Part shown: piece by piece, positions 36,535 through 48,338 of the stretch
Position numbering within the stretch: the stretch's first letter is position 1
How the letters are laid out: each line of letters starts with the position of its first letter
Source: RPQJ01 sp963762315
GTDB lineage: Bacteria; Pseudomonadota; Gammaproteobacteria; Steroidobacterales; Steroidobacteraceae
Assembly: GCA_963762315.1 (NCBI GenBank)
Contig: CAVXKO010000007.1
Coordinates: 372,001 to 436,000 of the forward strand
DNA length: 64,000 nucleotides
Direction of reading: 5' to 3'
The notes under the pieces: model-generated
What the model was told of the DNA's origin: nothing
Databases searched by the model: none
Seen by the model: only the letters and a program-made list of their open reading frames with translations
Position numbers and translations under genes: made by a program

Positions 36535-37713
36535 TCAGTCGGCCTGGCGGCGCAGGAACGCCGGGATGTCCAGGTACGACTCGCCGCTCGAATCCGAACT
36601 GATGCCATCACCCACGGCACGCTGACGGCGACGCAACGCCGCCGGCGTGTCGTAGTCCGCATAGCTGCCGGTATCGAGCGGACGGCGGGCGGCCCGGCCA
36701 CCGGCCACGACTTCCACCTTCGGCTGGGTACCGGCGGGCAGGCCACGCACCGCGGCCTGGCGGCCGATGCCGGTCGCGACGACGGTGACGCGGATCTGAT
36801 CCGTCATTTCCGGGTCGATCACGTAGCCGACCACGACGGTCGCATCCTCGGAGGCGTACTGCTTCACCGTATCGCCCACCACGTGGAACTCGCTGGTGCG
36901 CAGGTCCATGCCGGCGGTGACGTTGATCAGCAGGCCGTGGGCGCCGGAGAGGTTCACGTCCTCGAGCAGCGGACTCGAGATCGCGGCCTCGGCGGCAGCG
37001 CGCGCTCGGTTCTCGCCCGATGCGGAGCCCGAACCCATCATCGCCATGCCGGTCTCGGCCATCACGGTGCGCACGTCGGCGAAGTCGACGTTGATCAGGC
37101 CCGGACGGGTGATCAGTTCGGCGATGCCCTGCACCGCGCCCTGCAGCACCTGGTTCGCGGACTTGAACGCGTCGAGGAGCGTGGTGTCTCCGCCGAGCAC
37201 GCTCAGCAGCTTCTGGTTCGGGATGGTGATCAGCGAATCGACGTACTTGCCGAGTTCGCCGATGCCCTGGTCGGCGAGCGCGAGGCGCTTGCGGCCTTCC
37301 ATCTCGAACGGCTTGGTGACCACGGCGACGGTCAGGATGCCGAGTTCCTTCGCGACCTGCGCCACGACCGGCGCGGCGCCCGTGCCCGTGCCGCCGCCCA
37401 TGCCGGCGGTGATGAAGATCATGTCCGAGCCGTCGATCAACTCGATGATGCGGTCACGGTCGTCCATCGCCGCCTGGCGGCCGATCTCCGGGTCCGCGCC
37501 GGCGCCGAGACCCTTCGTCAGGTTCGCGCCGATCTGCAGGCTCATCTTGACCTTCGAGTGCTTGAGCGCCTGCGCATCGGTGTTGAGGCAGACGAAGTCC
37601 ACCCCCTCGATGCCGGAGTTCACCATGTGGGTGACGGCATTGCCACCGCCGCCGCCGACGCCGACGACCTTGATGACTGCCCCCTGATTCTCCGTGTCTG
37701 CGAGTACGAACAT
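36535..37713 (-). CDS. ftsZ: Cell division tubulin FtsZ
   Basis: A 392-residue GTPase that forms the Z ring. The nucleotide loop GVGGGGGNAV is at about residues 18-27 and the tubulin signature GMGGGTGTGAAP at about 104-115. NVDFADVRTVM carries the T7 loop. The conserved C-terminal peptide YLDIPAFLRRQAD binds FtsA and ZipA. Last gene of the dcw cluster, separated from ftsA by 111 bp that include a short heptamer array. Confidence 0.98.
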   Translation of the reverse strand: MFVLADTENQGAVIKVVGVGGGGGNAVTHMVNSGIEGVDFVCLNTDAQALKHSKVKMSLQIGANLTKGLGAGADPEIGRQAAMDDRDRIIELIDGSDMIFITAGMGGGTGTGAAPVVAQVAKELGILTVAVVTKPFEMEGRKRLALADQGIGELGKYVDSLITIPNQKLLSVLGGDTTLLDAFKSANQVLQGAVQGIAELITRPGLINVDFADVRTVMAETGMAMMGSGSASGENRARAAAEAAISSPLLEDVNLSGAHGLLINVTAGMDLRTSEFHVVGDTVKQYASEDATVVVGYVIDPEMTDQIRVTVVATGIGRQAAVRGLPAGTQPKVEVVAGGRAARRPLDTGSYADYDTPAALRRRQRAVGDGISSDSSGESYLDIPAFLRRQAD

Positions 37714-37793
37714 TGTTTGCTGCTCCGATGAAAAGGAATGGATGACCTGTGACTGATGACTGCCGATTCGAACCGTGACCTGACCGACCGCTT

Positions 37794-37827
37794 GCCTGTG
37801 GCCTATCGCCTAACGCCTAACGTCTCA
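37794..37827. repeat. Short heptanucleotide array at the ftsA 3' end
   Basis: GCCTGTG, GCCTATC, GCCTAAC, GCCTAAC, then GTCTCAA: five units of the same family as the large hairpin arrays but with one arm only. It ends at the ftsA stop codon (TGA, 37827-37825) and lies 80 bp upstream of the ftsZ start. Confidence 0.75.
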
Positions 37828-39060
37828 AAAGTTGCCCTTGAACCAGTCCTGCATGCGCTCGAGCACGCTGCGCGCGCCGCTCGCGACCTGCGCGGTGCGG
37901 CCGCTGCGCACGTAATTCTCGCGCCCGAACAGCAGCAACCCGACGCCCGTGGCGTGGATCGGGTTGCGCACGACGTCGACGAGCCCGCTCACGCCCTGCG
38001 GCAGCCCGAGGCGCACCGGCGCGTGGAACACTTCCTCGGCCAGGTCGATGACGCCTTCCATCTTGGCGCTGCCGCCCGTCAGCACGATGCCGGCGGCGAT
38101 GTGCTGGTCGAAGCCGGAGCGGCGCAGCTCCTCGCGCACGAGCGCGAAGAGTTCCTCGTAGCGCGGCTCGACCACTTCGGCGAGCGTCTGGCGCGCGAGC
38201 CGGCGCGGCGGACGATCACCGACGCTGGGGACCTCGATGGTCTCGTCGGGGTTCGCGAGCTGCGACAGCGCGCACGCGTACTTGACCTTCAGTTCCTCGG
38301 CGTGGTGCGTCGGGGTGCGCAGGCTCACGGCGATGTCGTTGGTGACCTGGTCGCCGGCGATCGGGATCACGGCGGTATGGCGGATCGCGCCGCCCGAGAA
38401 CACCGCGAGGTCGGTGGTGCCGCCGCCGATGTCCACGAGGCACACGCCGAGTTCCTTCTCGTCGTCGGCCAGCGTCGCGTAGCTCGAGGCGAGCTGCTCG
38501 AGCACGATGTCCTCGACCTCGAGGCCGCAGCGCTGCACGCACTTGACGATGTTCTGCGCGGCGCTCTCCGCGCCGGTCACGATGTGCACCTTCGCCTCGA
38601 GGCGCACGCCCGACATGCCGATCGGCTCGCGGATGCCTTCCTGCGAATCGATGATGAATTCCTGCGGCAGGATGTGCAGGATCTTCTGGTCCGCCGGGAT
38701 GGCCACCGCGCGCGCCGCGTCGATGACCCGGTCCACGTCGCCGCTGGTCACTTCCTTGTCGCGGATCGCGACGATGCCGTGCGAGTTGAGGCTGCGCACG
38801 TGGCTGCCCGCGATGCCCGCGAACACCGAGTGGATCTCGCAGCCCGCCATCAGCTCGGCTTCCTCCACCGCGCGCCGGATGGACTGCACGGTCGAGTCGA
38901 TGTTGACGACGACGCCCTTCTTGAGGCCGCGCGAAGGATGGGAGCCGACGCCGACGACTTCGATGGTGCCTGCAGCGGTCAGCTCGCCGACGATCGCCAC
39001 CACTTTCGAGGTGCCGATGTCGAGGCCGACGATGAGGTTCCGTTCTGGTTTCCTAGGCAT
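37825..39060 (-). CDS. ftsA: Cell division actin-like protein FtsA
   Basis: A 411-residue actin-fold ATPase that ties FtsZ to the membrane. LIVGLDIGTSKVVAIVGEL is the phosphate-1 loop, CLVDIGGGTTDLAVF the phosphate-2 loop and IVLTGGSAKMEGV the adenosine motif. The C-terminal amphipathic helix ARSVLERMQDWFKGNF is the membrane-targeting sequence. The start at 39060 overlaps ftsQ by 8 bases. Confidence 0.97.
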   Translation of the reverse strand: MPRKPERNLIVGLDIGTSKVVAIVGELTAAGTIEVVGVGSHPSRGLKKGVVVNIDSTVQSIRRAVEEAELMAGCEIHSVFAGIAGSHVRSLNSHGIVAIRDKEVTSGDVDRVIDAARAVAIPADQKILHILPQEFIIDSQEGIREPIGMSGVRLEAKVHIVTGAESAAQNIVKCVQRCGLEVEDIVLEQLASSYATLADDEKELGVCLVDIGGGTTDLAVFSGGAIRHTAVIPIAGDQVTNDIAVSLRTPTHHAEELKVKYACALSQLANPDETIEVPSVGDRPPRRLARQTLAEVVEPRYEELFALVREELRRSGFDQHIAAGIVLTGGSAKMEGVIDLAEEVFHAPVRLGLPQGVSGLVDVVRNPIHATGVGLLLFGRENYVRSGRTAQVASGARSVLERMQDWFKGNF

Positions 39061-39859
39061 CGGGGGTCGCGTCCTCCTGAGGGGCCACGGCCAGGGCAGA
39101 ACGGCTGTTCCAGCCGACGCTGAATCCGTTGGTGTAGCGCATGTCCACGTACGTGATTTCTGAAGCTCGCTTCGCCACCATCGGGCTTGCGAGACGGATG
39201 AAACGGTCGAGCCGGTCGGTGACGGCCTGGCGGCCGAGACGCACGGCGAGGCCGTTGCCGAGTTCGAGTTCCCAGGCGCCGCGCTCGTCGAGACGCACGC
39301 CCGTGAGCCGCAGGCCCGCTTCGAGCAGGCGACCCTGCGCGTCGAGGTAGAGCTGTGCGACGGCAGATTCGCTCCCGTCGGGCCCCTGCAGCAGCGGCAG
39401 TTCCGGGGGCACGAAGCGCGCATTGCGGATGAACAGTTCCCCGCGCGCATTGAGCAGGCCGGTGTCGTTCCAGCGTGCAGCGGCCACCTGCTCCACGACC
39501 ACGACGCGGACCGCGTCGGGCCACCGGCGACTGACCACCGCTCTGTCGACCCAGGGAATCTGCTCGACGCGCTCGCGGACCTTGTCGAGGTCGATCGACG
39601 CGAGGCCGCCGCGCACGACTTCCGTCACGGCGCTCTCGATCTCCGGCGGCGAGACGCGCTGGAAGGCGCCCTCGACGAGCACGTGCCGTACGGGACGATC
39701 GAGCGCAACGTGCAGCATCGCTGCAGCGAGCGCCAGCGCGCCGAGCGTGGCCAAAGTCACGCCGAGCTTGCGCAGGTCGAGCGGCTCGGCCGCCGGCGCA
39801 TCGGCGGCGGCCCGCTTGCGATTTCGCTTGCGCCACGGCATGAGGATCGAAAGATCCAT
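39053..39859 (-). CDS. ftsQ: Cell division protein FtsQ
   Basis: A 268-residue bitopic membrane protein linking early and late division proteins. A basic cytoplasmic tail (KRNRKRAAAD) and one helix (about residues 32-52) precede the POTRA domain starting RHVLVEGAFQRVSPPEIESA, then IPWVDRAVVSRRWPDAVRVV. The start codon shares one base with the ddlB stop (TGATG). Length is normal. Confidence 0.93.
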   Translation of the reverse strand: MDLSILMPWRKRNRKRAAADAPAAEPLDLRKLGVTLATLGALALAAAMLHVALDRPVRHVLVEGAFQRVSPPEIESAVTEVVRGGLASIDLDKVRERVEQIPWVDRAVVSRRWPDAVRVVVVEQVAAARWNDTGLLNARGELFIRNARFVPPELPLLQGPDGSESAVAQLYLDAQGRLLEAGLRLTGVRLDERGAWELELGNGLAVRLGRQAVTDRLDRFIRLASPMVAKRASEITYVDMRYTNGFSVGWNSRSALAVAPQEDATPDA

Positions 39860-40814
39860 CAGTGACCCCGCCTCGCAAAGCTGGTCTCGAGCACGCGCCA
39901 CACGAGTTCGTCGAACTCGATGCCGCGCTGGCGTGCCGCCTTCGGCACGAGCGAGTGACTGGTCATGCCGGGCGCGGTGTTGACCTCGAGCAGCCACGGC
40001 CTGCCGGCGCGGTCGCGCATGAAGTCGACTCGTCCCCAGCCGCTGCAGTCCACCGCGACGAAAGCGGCGATGGTCAGGCCGGCAAGTTCCTGTTCCGCGG
40101 CGCCCGACATCCCCGGGCAGATGTACTGCGTGTCTTCCGCGACGTACTTGGCGTGATAGTCGTAGTACTCGCCGGCGGGCACGATACGGATCGAGGGCAG
40201 CGCCTCGAGGCCGAGCACGCCCACCGTGTATTCCTCGCCCTGGATCAGCTTCTCGACGAGCAGCTGCCCCTCGTAACGCGCCGCCAGTTCGACCGCGGCG
40301 GCCAGGTCCGCATCCTTGAAGCAGCGGCTGACGCCGACGCTCGAACCTTCGCAGGCCGGCTTCACGATCACCGGCAGGCCGATCTTGTGGGCCGCGGCAA
40401 CGACGTCCTCGCCGCGCTCGAGGCTGACGAACGGCGGAGTCGGCAGGCCGATCGACAGCCACACCTGCTTGGTGCGGATCTTGTCCATCGAAAGCGCCGA
40501 ACCGAGCACGCCTGAGCCCGTGTACGGCACGCCGAGCGATTCGAGCATGCCCTGCAGCACGCCGTCCTCACCGCCGCCGCGGCTGCCGTGCAGGATGTTG
40601 AAGACGCGATCGAAGCGCCGGCCGGCGGGCGCCGTCAGCGCGCGCAGGAGTTCCGGAACGCCGTCGATCGCCGTGGCGTCTACGCCGCGCCGCTGCAGCG
40701 CCTCGAGCACGTTGCGGCCGGAGTCGAGCGACACCTCGCGTTCGGAGGACGTCCCGCCGAGCAGCACGGCCACGCGACCGAAGCGGGCAGGATCGGTGAT
40801 GGGGTGCGGCCGGG

Positions 40815-40818
<4 letters not shown>
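39859..40818 (-). CDS. ddlB: D-alanine--D-alanine ligase
   Basis: A 319-residue ATP-grasp ligase making D-Ala-D-Ala for peptidoglycan. VAVLLGGTSSEREVSLDSG is the family N-terminus. HGSRGGGEDG (normally HGxxGEDG), KPACEGSSVGVS and LLEVNTAPGMTSHSLVPKAA are the substrate and ATP/metal sites. It overlaps murC by 4 bases and lies directly between murC and ftsQ; murB is not present between them. Confidence 0.95.
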
Positions 40819-42238
<1,420 letters not shown>

Positions 42239-42242
<4 letters not shown>

Positions 42243-43333
42243 GCCGCCTCCCCGAGCGCGACGGCCACGCAGGCGTCCGCGAGCCGCTGGTCGGCATCGG
42301 TGATGGCCGTGCTGCGCGCGGCCAGCGCCATGGTCACGAAGCGCGGCCGGCCGGCCTCGAGCAGCTCGCGCAGCGCGCCGGCCAGCGAGATCGGCGTCAA
42401 CGCGCTCTCCGGCAGCAGCACGGCCGCGCCCTTGGCGACCACGAACTGCGCGTTGCGCGTCTGGTGATCGTCCACCGCGGCCGGGAACGGCACGAGGATC
42501 GCGGGCAGCCCGGCGGCCGCGAGTTCCGCGACGGTGAGCGCGCCGGAGCGGCAGACCGCGAGATCGGCCCAACCGTAAGCGCCGGCCATGTCGTCGATGA
42601 AGGCGCGCACGTCCGCCTCGATGCCGCGCGAGCGATAGGCATTGATCGTGTCGTCGAGCCCACGGATTCCGGTCTGGTGCAGCACTTCGGGACGCAGCGC
42701 TGCGGGCAATTCGGCAATCGCTGCCGGGACGACCGCATTGAGGCGCTGGGCGCCCTGGCTGCCGCCGAACACGAGCAGCCGCGCGCGGCCTTCGCGGCCG
42801 GCGTAGCGGCGTTCGGGCGGTGCGATCGCCGTGATCTCGGGCCGCACCGGGTTTCCCACCCGCTCGGCTTTCACTCCGGCGCCGAAGCTGCCGGGGAAGC
42901 CTTCGAGCACGCGAGTGGCCAGCCGCGCGAGGATGCGATTGGTGAGGCCCGCGACGGCGTTCTGCTCGTGCACGACGAGCGGACGGCGCAGCAACCACGC
43001 CGCCACGCCGCCCGGCCCGGAAGCGAAACCGCCCGCACCGAGCACGACCTGCGGCGCGTGCCTGCGCACCGCGCGCAGCGCCTGGACGAGCGCCAACGCC
43101 AGCCGGAACGGGGCCGCCAGCAACGTCAGTGCGCCCTTGCCGCGCAGCCCGCTCACGCTGAGCCACTCGACCGGGATGCCCTGGGCCGGCACCAGCCGCG
43201 CCTCGATGCCGCGCTGCGTGCCGAGCCAGACGATGTCGTAGCCGCGATCGCGCAGCACGCGCGCTGTCGCGAGCGCCGGGAACACGTGGCCGCCGGTGCC
43301 GCCCGCCATGATCATGGCGACCTTGCCGGTCAT
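42239..43333 (-). CDS. murG: Lipid II synthase (GlcNAc transferase) MurG
   Basis: A 364-residue membrane-associated GT28 enzyme that converts lipid I to lipid II. MIMAGGTGGHVFPALATA (G loop 1), GAGGFASGPGGVAAWLL, VVHEQNAVAGLTNR and the donor site GALTVAELAAAGLPAILVPF with DHQTRNA are all visible. ATGA overlaps on both sides tie it to ftsW and murC. Confidence 0.97.
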
Positions 43334-44523
43334 GTGCGCCGGCCCTCGCGCGTCACTGCGCCGCCGCGACCGAGCGACTGCGTCTCGTGGTGGATGCGCA
43401 GCAGGACGCCGAGCCAGCCGAGCGTGACCAGCATGCTGCTGCCGCCGTAGCTGAGCAGCGGCAGCGTCAGGCCCTTGGTCGGCAGCAGGCCCATGTTCAC
43501 GCCGATGTTCACGAACGACTGCAGGCCCAGCCAGATGCCGATCGCCGCGGCGAGATACGACTGGAACGTCAGGCCCGCCGCCGCCGCTTCACGCGAGATC
43601 TTCATCGCGCGATACACCAGAAGGCCGAACAGGCCGATCACCGCGAGGACGCCGGCGAAGCCGAATTCCTCGGCGAGCACCGCGAACACGAAGTCCGTGT
43701 GCGACTCGGGCAGGTAGAACAACTTCTGCACGCTCGCGCCCAGTCCGACTCCGAACCACTGGCCGCGGCCGATGGCGATCAGCGACTGCACGAGCTGGAA
43801 TCCGCTGTTGAACGGGTCTTCCCAGGGGTTCAGGAACGCGATCAGCCGCCGCAGGCGGTACGGCGAGGAGACCGCGAGCAGTCCCATCGCGCCGGCCGCG
43901 GCGACCACGGGAACCAGCAGGTGGTGGATGCGGACACCCGCGAGGAACAGCACCGCGAAACCGGTGGCCATCAGCACCGTCGCTGCGCCGAAGTCCGGCT
44001 CGAGCAGCAGCAGGGCGGCGGCGGCGGCCAGCACGCCGACGGGCTTGAGGAAGCCCTTGAAATCGCCGCGCAGCTCGTCCGCGCGCCGCACCGCGAAGCT
44101 TGCGATGTACGTGAGCAGCATCACTCGCGCGGCTTCCGAGACCTGGAAGTTCATGATGCCGAGCCGCACCCAGCGGCGGGCGCCGTTGACGGACGCGCCG
44201 ATGCCCGGGATGAGCACGAGCACCAGCATCGCGAAGGCGCCGACCAGCAGGTAGATCGAGTACTTCTCCCAGACGCGAGTCGGCACGGCGAGCCCGACGA
44301 GGCCCGCGACGAGACCCGCGGCCACGTAGAAGAGCTGGTGCTTGAAGTAATAGAACGCCTGGCCCGTCTCCTTCTCGGCGATGCCGATGGACGCCGAAGC
44401 AACCATGACCAGGCCGATGAGCAGCAGCGCGGCCACCGTGCCGATCACCCATGGGTCGAGCGCGAGCCGGCGCGGCTGCCCGCTGGAGCGGGCGAAGGAC
44501 ATGGTGGCGGCGGTGGCGCTCAT
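43330..44523 (-). CDS. ftsW: SEDS peptidoglycan polymerase FtsW
   Basis: A 397-residue protein with about ten membrane helices, the septal glycosyltransferase that works with FtsI. NGARRWVRLG, EPDFGAATVL and the C-terminal PTKGLTLPLLSYGGSSML are SEDS signatures. The start at 44523 overlaps the murD stop (ATGA) and avoids a long upstream open frame that is antisense noise within murD. Confidence 0.96.
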   Translation of the reverse strand: MSATAATMSFARSSGQPRRLALDPWVIGTVAALLLIGLVMVASASIGIAEKETGQAFYYFKHQLFYVAAGLVAGLVGLAVPTRVWEKYSIYLLVGAFAMLVLVLIPGIGASVNGARRWVRLGIMNFQVSEAARVMLLTYIASFAVRRADELRGDFKGFLKPVGVLAAAAALLLLEPDFGAATVLMATGFAVLFLAGVRIHHLLVPVVAAAGAMGLLAVSSPYRLRRLIAFLNPWEDPFNSGFQLVQSLIAIGRGQWFGVGLGASVQKLFYLPESHTDFVFAVLAEEFGFAGVLAVIGLFGLLVYRAMKISREAAAAGLTFQSYLAAAIGIWLGLQSFVNIGVNMGLLPTKGLTLPLLSYGGSSMLVTLGWLGVLLRIHHETQSLGRGGAVTREGRRT

Positions 44524-45875
44524 GCGGCGAGGCTCCTGACGGCAGCCGCAAACTCTTCGCCGCGATGCGCGTAGTCGCGGAACATGTCCAGGCTCGCGCA
44601 GGCCGGCGACAGGAGCACGGTGCAGCCCGGTCGCGCCACACGGCGTGCAGCTCGCACCGCCGAGGCCATGTCGGTCGCGCGCTCGGTGGCGCAGGTCTCG
44701 CGGAGCACCGCCTCGAGCTGCGGCGCGTCGCGGCCGATCAGGACGACGTGCGTGACTTTGCCGCGGAACGCTTCGCGCAGCTCGCCGAAGTCCTGGCCCT
44801 TGCCGTCGCCGCCCGCGATCACGACCAGCGGACCGCTCATGCCCGAGACTGCCGCGAGCGTCGCCCCGACGTTCGTGCCCTTCGAATCGTTGACGAAGCG
44901 CACGCCGCCGACGTCCGCCACCCACTGCGAGCGGTGCGGCAGGCCCGGGAACGCACAGAGGGCGTCGATCGCCGGGCCGCGCGGGATATCGAGGGCATCG
45001 CACATCGCGAGCGCGGCCATCGCATTCGCGGCGTTGTGCAAGCCCTGGATGCGCATCGCGGCAAGCGGCAGCAGCGGCTCGCCGCGGCGCACGATCATCG
45101 GCTCGGGTTCGCGACCGAGCGAGTAATCGGCCTCGCCCCGTTCGAGCGAGAACGAGATCACGTCCTGGCCGGGGTGCGGCATCGCGCGCACGACGACATC
45201 GTCCGCGTTGATCACCGCCACGTCGCAGCCGTCGAAGATGCGCGCCTTCGCCGCGGCATACTCCGCCAGCGAGCCGTAGCGATCCATGTGATCGGGCGTG
45301 ACGTTCAGCACGGTGGCGACCGCCGTGCGCAGCGAATGCGTGGTTTCGAGCTGGAAGCTCGACAGTTCGAGCACGTACAAGGCGGGCACGGGACGCTCGA
45401 GAAGGTCGAGCGCCGGCTCGCCCAGGTTGGCGCCCGCGATGGCAGTGCGGCCCGCCGCATTGGCGAGGTCCGCGAGCAAGGCCGTCACCGTGCTCTTGCC
45501 GTTGGTGCCCGTGACGGCGGCGATCGGCGCCTGCGCCTCGCGGGCGAACAGCTCGATGTCGCCGACGACCGGCAGCCCGCGGCGCAGCGCCTCGGCGACG
45601 ACCGGCTCGCGCAGCGACAGCCCGGGCGAAATCACGACCTGCGCGGCCTCTTCGAGCAGGCTCATTTCGAACGGGCCGGTGCGCAATTCCGCATCCGGAA
45701 CCTTCGCGCGCAACGCCTCACTGCCCGGCGGCTGCGCGCGCGTGTCCGCCACGCGCACCGCGAGGCCCTTGCGCTGCAGGTAGCGCGCGCAGGAAAGGCC
45801 CGTGCGGCCGAGGCCGAGCACCAGTGCGCGGGTGCCGGCTTCGAGCGGGGCGAGGTTGGGCGAGACAGGGGTCAT
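44520..45875 (-). CDS. murD: UDP-N-acetylmuramoyl-L-alanine--D-glutamate ligase
   Basis: A 451-residue Mur ligase adding D-Glu. ALVLGLGRTGLSCARYL opens the UDP-binding domain, AVTGTNGKSTVTALLADL is the P loop, and LSPACASLDMFRDYAHRGEE the C-terminal substrate motif. ATGA overlaps with mraY and ftsW. Confidence 0.97.
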   Translation of the reverse strand: MTPVSPNLAPLEAGTRALVLGLGRTGLSCARYLQRKGLAVRVADTRAQPPGSEALRAKVPDAELRTGPFEMSLLEEAAQVVISPGLSLREPVVAEALRRGLPVVGDIELFAREAQAPIAAVTGTNGKSTVTALLADLANAAGRTAIAGANLGEPALDLLERPVPALYVLELSSFQLETTHSLRTAVATVLNVTPDHMDRYGSLAEYAAAKARIFDGCDVAVINADDVVVRAMPHPGQDVISFSLERGEADYSLGREPEPMIVRRGEPLLPLAAMRIQGLHNAANAMAALAMCDALDIPRGPAIDALCAFPGLPHRSQWVADVGGVRFVNDSKGTNVGATLAAVSGMSGPLVVIAGGDGKGQDFGELREAFRGKVTHVVLIGRDAPQLEAVLRETCATERATDMASAVRAARRVARPGCTVLLSPACASLDMFRDYAHRGEEFAAAVRSLAA

Positions 45876-46954
45876 CGCAGCTTCAGCGTCGCGAGGCCGA
45901 GCAGCACGAGCACCACGGTGATGATCCAGAAACGGACGATCACCTTCGGTTCGGCCCAGCCCTTGAGTTCGAAATGGTGGTGGATCGGCGCCATCTTGAA
46001 GATCCGCTTGCCGCGGAGCTTGAACGACGCCACCTGCAGGATCACCGACACCGTCTCCATGACGAAGACGCCGCCCATGATGAAGAGCACGATTTCCTGG
46101 CGGACGATCACGGCGATCACGCCGAGCGCCGCGCCGAGCGCCAGCGCGCCGATGTCGCCCATGAACACCTGCGCGGGGTAGGTGTTGAACCAGAGGAAGC
46201 CCAGCCCCGCGCCGAACATCGCGGAACAGATGACCAGGATCTCGCCGGCTCCGGCGATGTACGGAATACCGAGGTAAGCCGAGAACACGATGTTGCCCGA
46301 CGCGTAGGCGAACACGCCGAGCGCGCCCGCCACCATCACCGAGGGCATGATCGCCAGGCCGTCGAGGCCGTCGGTGAGGTTGACGGCGTTGCTCGAGCCG
46401 ACGATCACGAGGTACGTGAGCGGGATGAAAAGCGCGCCGAGCGGGATGAACACGTGCTTGAAGAAGGGCACGTACAGCGTGGTCTCGGCCGGCGAGTGCG
46501 CGGTGAGATACAGGATCAACGCCGCGCCGAGGCCCGCGACGGACTGCCAGAAGTACTTGTAGCGCGCGACCAGGCCGCGGGAATTGCCGACGACGAGCTT
46601 GAGATAGTCGTCCCAGAAACCGATCAGCCCGAACGCGATGGTGACACCGAGCACGACCCACACGAAGCGGTTGAACAGGTCGCCCCACAGCAGTGCCGAG
46701 GCGACGATGGCGACCAGGATCAGCAGGCCGCCCATCGTCGGCGTGCCGGCCTTCGTGAGGTGCGACTGCGGGCCGTCGGAGCGCACGCGCTGCCCGACCT
46801 GGTGCTCCGCCAGCTTGCGGATCATCGTCGGGCCGACCAGCAGCGAGATCGACAGCGCCGTCAGCGCCGCCAGGATCGAGCGCAGCGTCAGGTAGTTGAA
46901 GACGCGGAATGCCGGGTAGAACTCGGCCAGCCACTCGGCGACGTAGCGCAGCAT
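45872..46954 (-). CDS. mraY: Phospho-N-acetylmuramoyl-pentapeptide transferase
   Basis: A 360-residue protein with ten membrane helices that makes lipid I from UDP-MurNAc-pentapeptide and undecaprenyl phosphate. GTPTMGG, GFWDDYLKL (catalytic Asp pair), SNAVNLTDGLDGLA and the C-terminal APIHHHFELKGW histidine loop are present. It starts one base after the murF stop (TGA-G-ATG). Confidence 0.98.
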   Translation of the reverse strand: MLRYVAEWLAEFYPAFRVFNYLTLRSILAALTALSISLLVGPTMIRKLAEHQVGQRVRSDGPQSHLTKAGTPTMGGLLILVAIVASALLWGDLFNRFVWVVLGVTIAFGLIGFWDDYLKLVVGNSRGLVARYKYFWQSVAGLGAALILYLTAHSPAETTLYVPFFKHVFIPLGALFIPLTYLVIVGSSNAVNLTDGLDGLAIMPSVMVAGALGVFAYASGNIVFSAYLGIPYIAGAGEILVICSAMFGAGLGFLWFNTYPAQVFMGDIGALALGAALGVIAVIVRQEIVLFIMGGVFVMETVSVILQVASFKLRGKRIFKMAPIHHHFELKGWAEPKVIVRFWIITVVLVLLGLATLKLR

Positions 46955-46955
46955 C

Positions 46956-48338
46956 TCAGTGCCCTCCCGCCGCCGCGGTCGGGCCCGGCTCGACGAGCGC
47001 GGCCGTGACGCGCTCGAGCCGGTTCACGCGCGAACCCTTCACCAGCACGGTGAGGCCGGGCTTCAGGCCAGGCTTCACGGCGGCGACCATTTCCTCGGCG
47101 CTCGCGAACCAGCTGGCGCCCGGCCCGAAGGCCTCCACTGCGTTGCGCGCTTCGCCGCCGATCGCATACAGGCGCGAGAAGCCGCACTCACGCGCATAGG
47201 CGCCGACCTCCGCGTGCAGCCGCGACGACTCCTCGCCGAGTTCGGCCATCTCGCCGAGGATCAGCCAGCGCTCGCCGGTCCCGTCGGCCAGCGCACGCAG
47301 GCCCGCGCGAACGGATCCGGGATTCGCGTTGTACGAGTCGTCGATCAGGCGGGCGCCGTGGAGGGCCTTCTTGGTCTCCAGGCGGCCGGACACCGGGCGC
47401 ATCGACTGCAGTCCCTGCTGGACGGCCGCGAGGTCGGCGCCTGCGGCGATGGCGGCAGCCGTGGCGGCCAGTGCATTCATGACGTTGTGCTCGCCCGCAA
47501 GCGGCAGCGCGATACGGCACTCGCCCTTCGGCGTGTGCAGGTCGAACCCGGTAACGAACCCGCCGGCGGCAGGCTTCGCCACGAGACCCGACGCGCTCAC
47601 CTCGGCGCGCTCGCGCATGCCGAACGTGACGACGTTGCCGGCGGCGCGCGCGAGGTTGTGCCAGAAGGTCGCGAAGCGGTCGTCGGCGTTGATCACCGCC
47701 GTATCGGCCGTGTCGAGCGCAGCGAACATCTCGCCCTTGCCCTTGGCCACGCCCTCGATGCCGCCGAAGCCCTCGAGGTGCGCCGGGCCGGCATTGATCA
47801 CGAGACCGACGTCCGGCTCGGCGATGGCCGCAAGGCCTGCAATCTCGCGCTGATGATTCGCGCCCATCTCGATCACCGCGAAGCGATGCGTGCTCTCGAG
47901 CCGGCACAGCGTGAGCGGCACGCCGATGTGATTGTTCAGGTTGCCCTGCGTGACGAGGCAGGGACCGACGCGCGACAGGATCGCGCCCAGCATTTCCTTG
48001 ACGGTGGTCTTGCCGTTGCTCCCAGTGACTCCGACGATCTTCGCGGCGCACGCCCGGCGCCAGGCCCGGGCGAACGCGGACAGGCCTGCGAGCGTGTCGG
48101 ACACGATCACCTGCGGGATCGGCGCGTGCACGTGCCGGCTCACCAGGGCGGCGACTGCGCCACGCCCGGCCGCATCCGCCACGAAATCGTGGCCGTCGAA
48201 GCGCTCGCCGCGCAGCGCGACGAACAGCGCGCCCGGCTGGATCGCGCGGGTGTCGGACATCACCGGGCCGAACGACACGTTGTCGCCCTGCACGACCCCG
48301 CCCGCCGCCCGCGCCAGGTGCTCGAGATCGCGCAGCAT
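46956..48338 (-). CDS. murF: UDP-MurNAc-tripeptide--D-alanyl-D-alanine ligase
   Basis: A 460-residue Mur ligase that attaches D-Ala-D-Ala. VGVTGSNGKTTVKEMLGAIL is the P loop, AVIEMGANHQREIAGL and LIDDSYNANPGSVRAGL are MurF-specific. The ATG at 48338 shares a base with the murE stop (TGATG). Confidence 0.97.
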   Translation of the reverse strand: MLRDLEHLARAAGGVVQGDNVSFGPVMSDTRAIQPGALFVALRGERFDGHDFVADAAGRGAVAALVSRHVHAPIPQVIVSDTLAGLSAFARAWRRACAAKIVGVTGSNGKTTVKEMLGAILSRVGPCLVTQGNLNNHIGVPLTLCRLESTHRFAVIEMGANHQREIAGLAAIAEPDVGLVINAGPAHLEGFGGIEGVAKGKGEMFAALDTADTAVINADDRFATFWHNLARAAGNVVTFGMRERAEVSASGLVAKPAAGGFVTGFDLHTPKGECRIALPLAGEHNVMNALAATAAAIAAGADLAAVQQGLQSMRPVSGRLETKKALHGARLIDDSYNANPGSVRAGLRALADGTGERWLILGEMAELGEESSRLHAEVGAYARECGFSRLYAIGGEARNAVEAFGPGASWFASAEEMVAAVKPGLKPGLTVLVKGSRVNRLERVTAALVEPGPTAAAGGH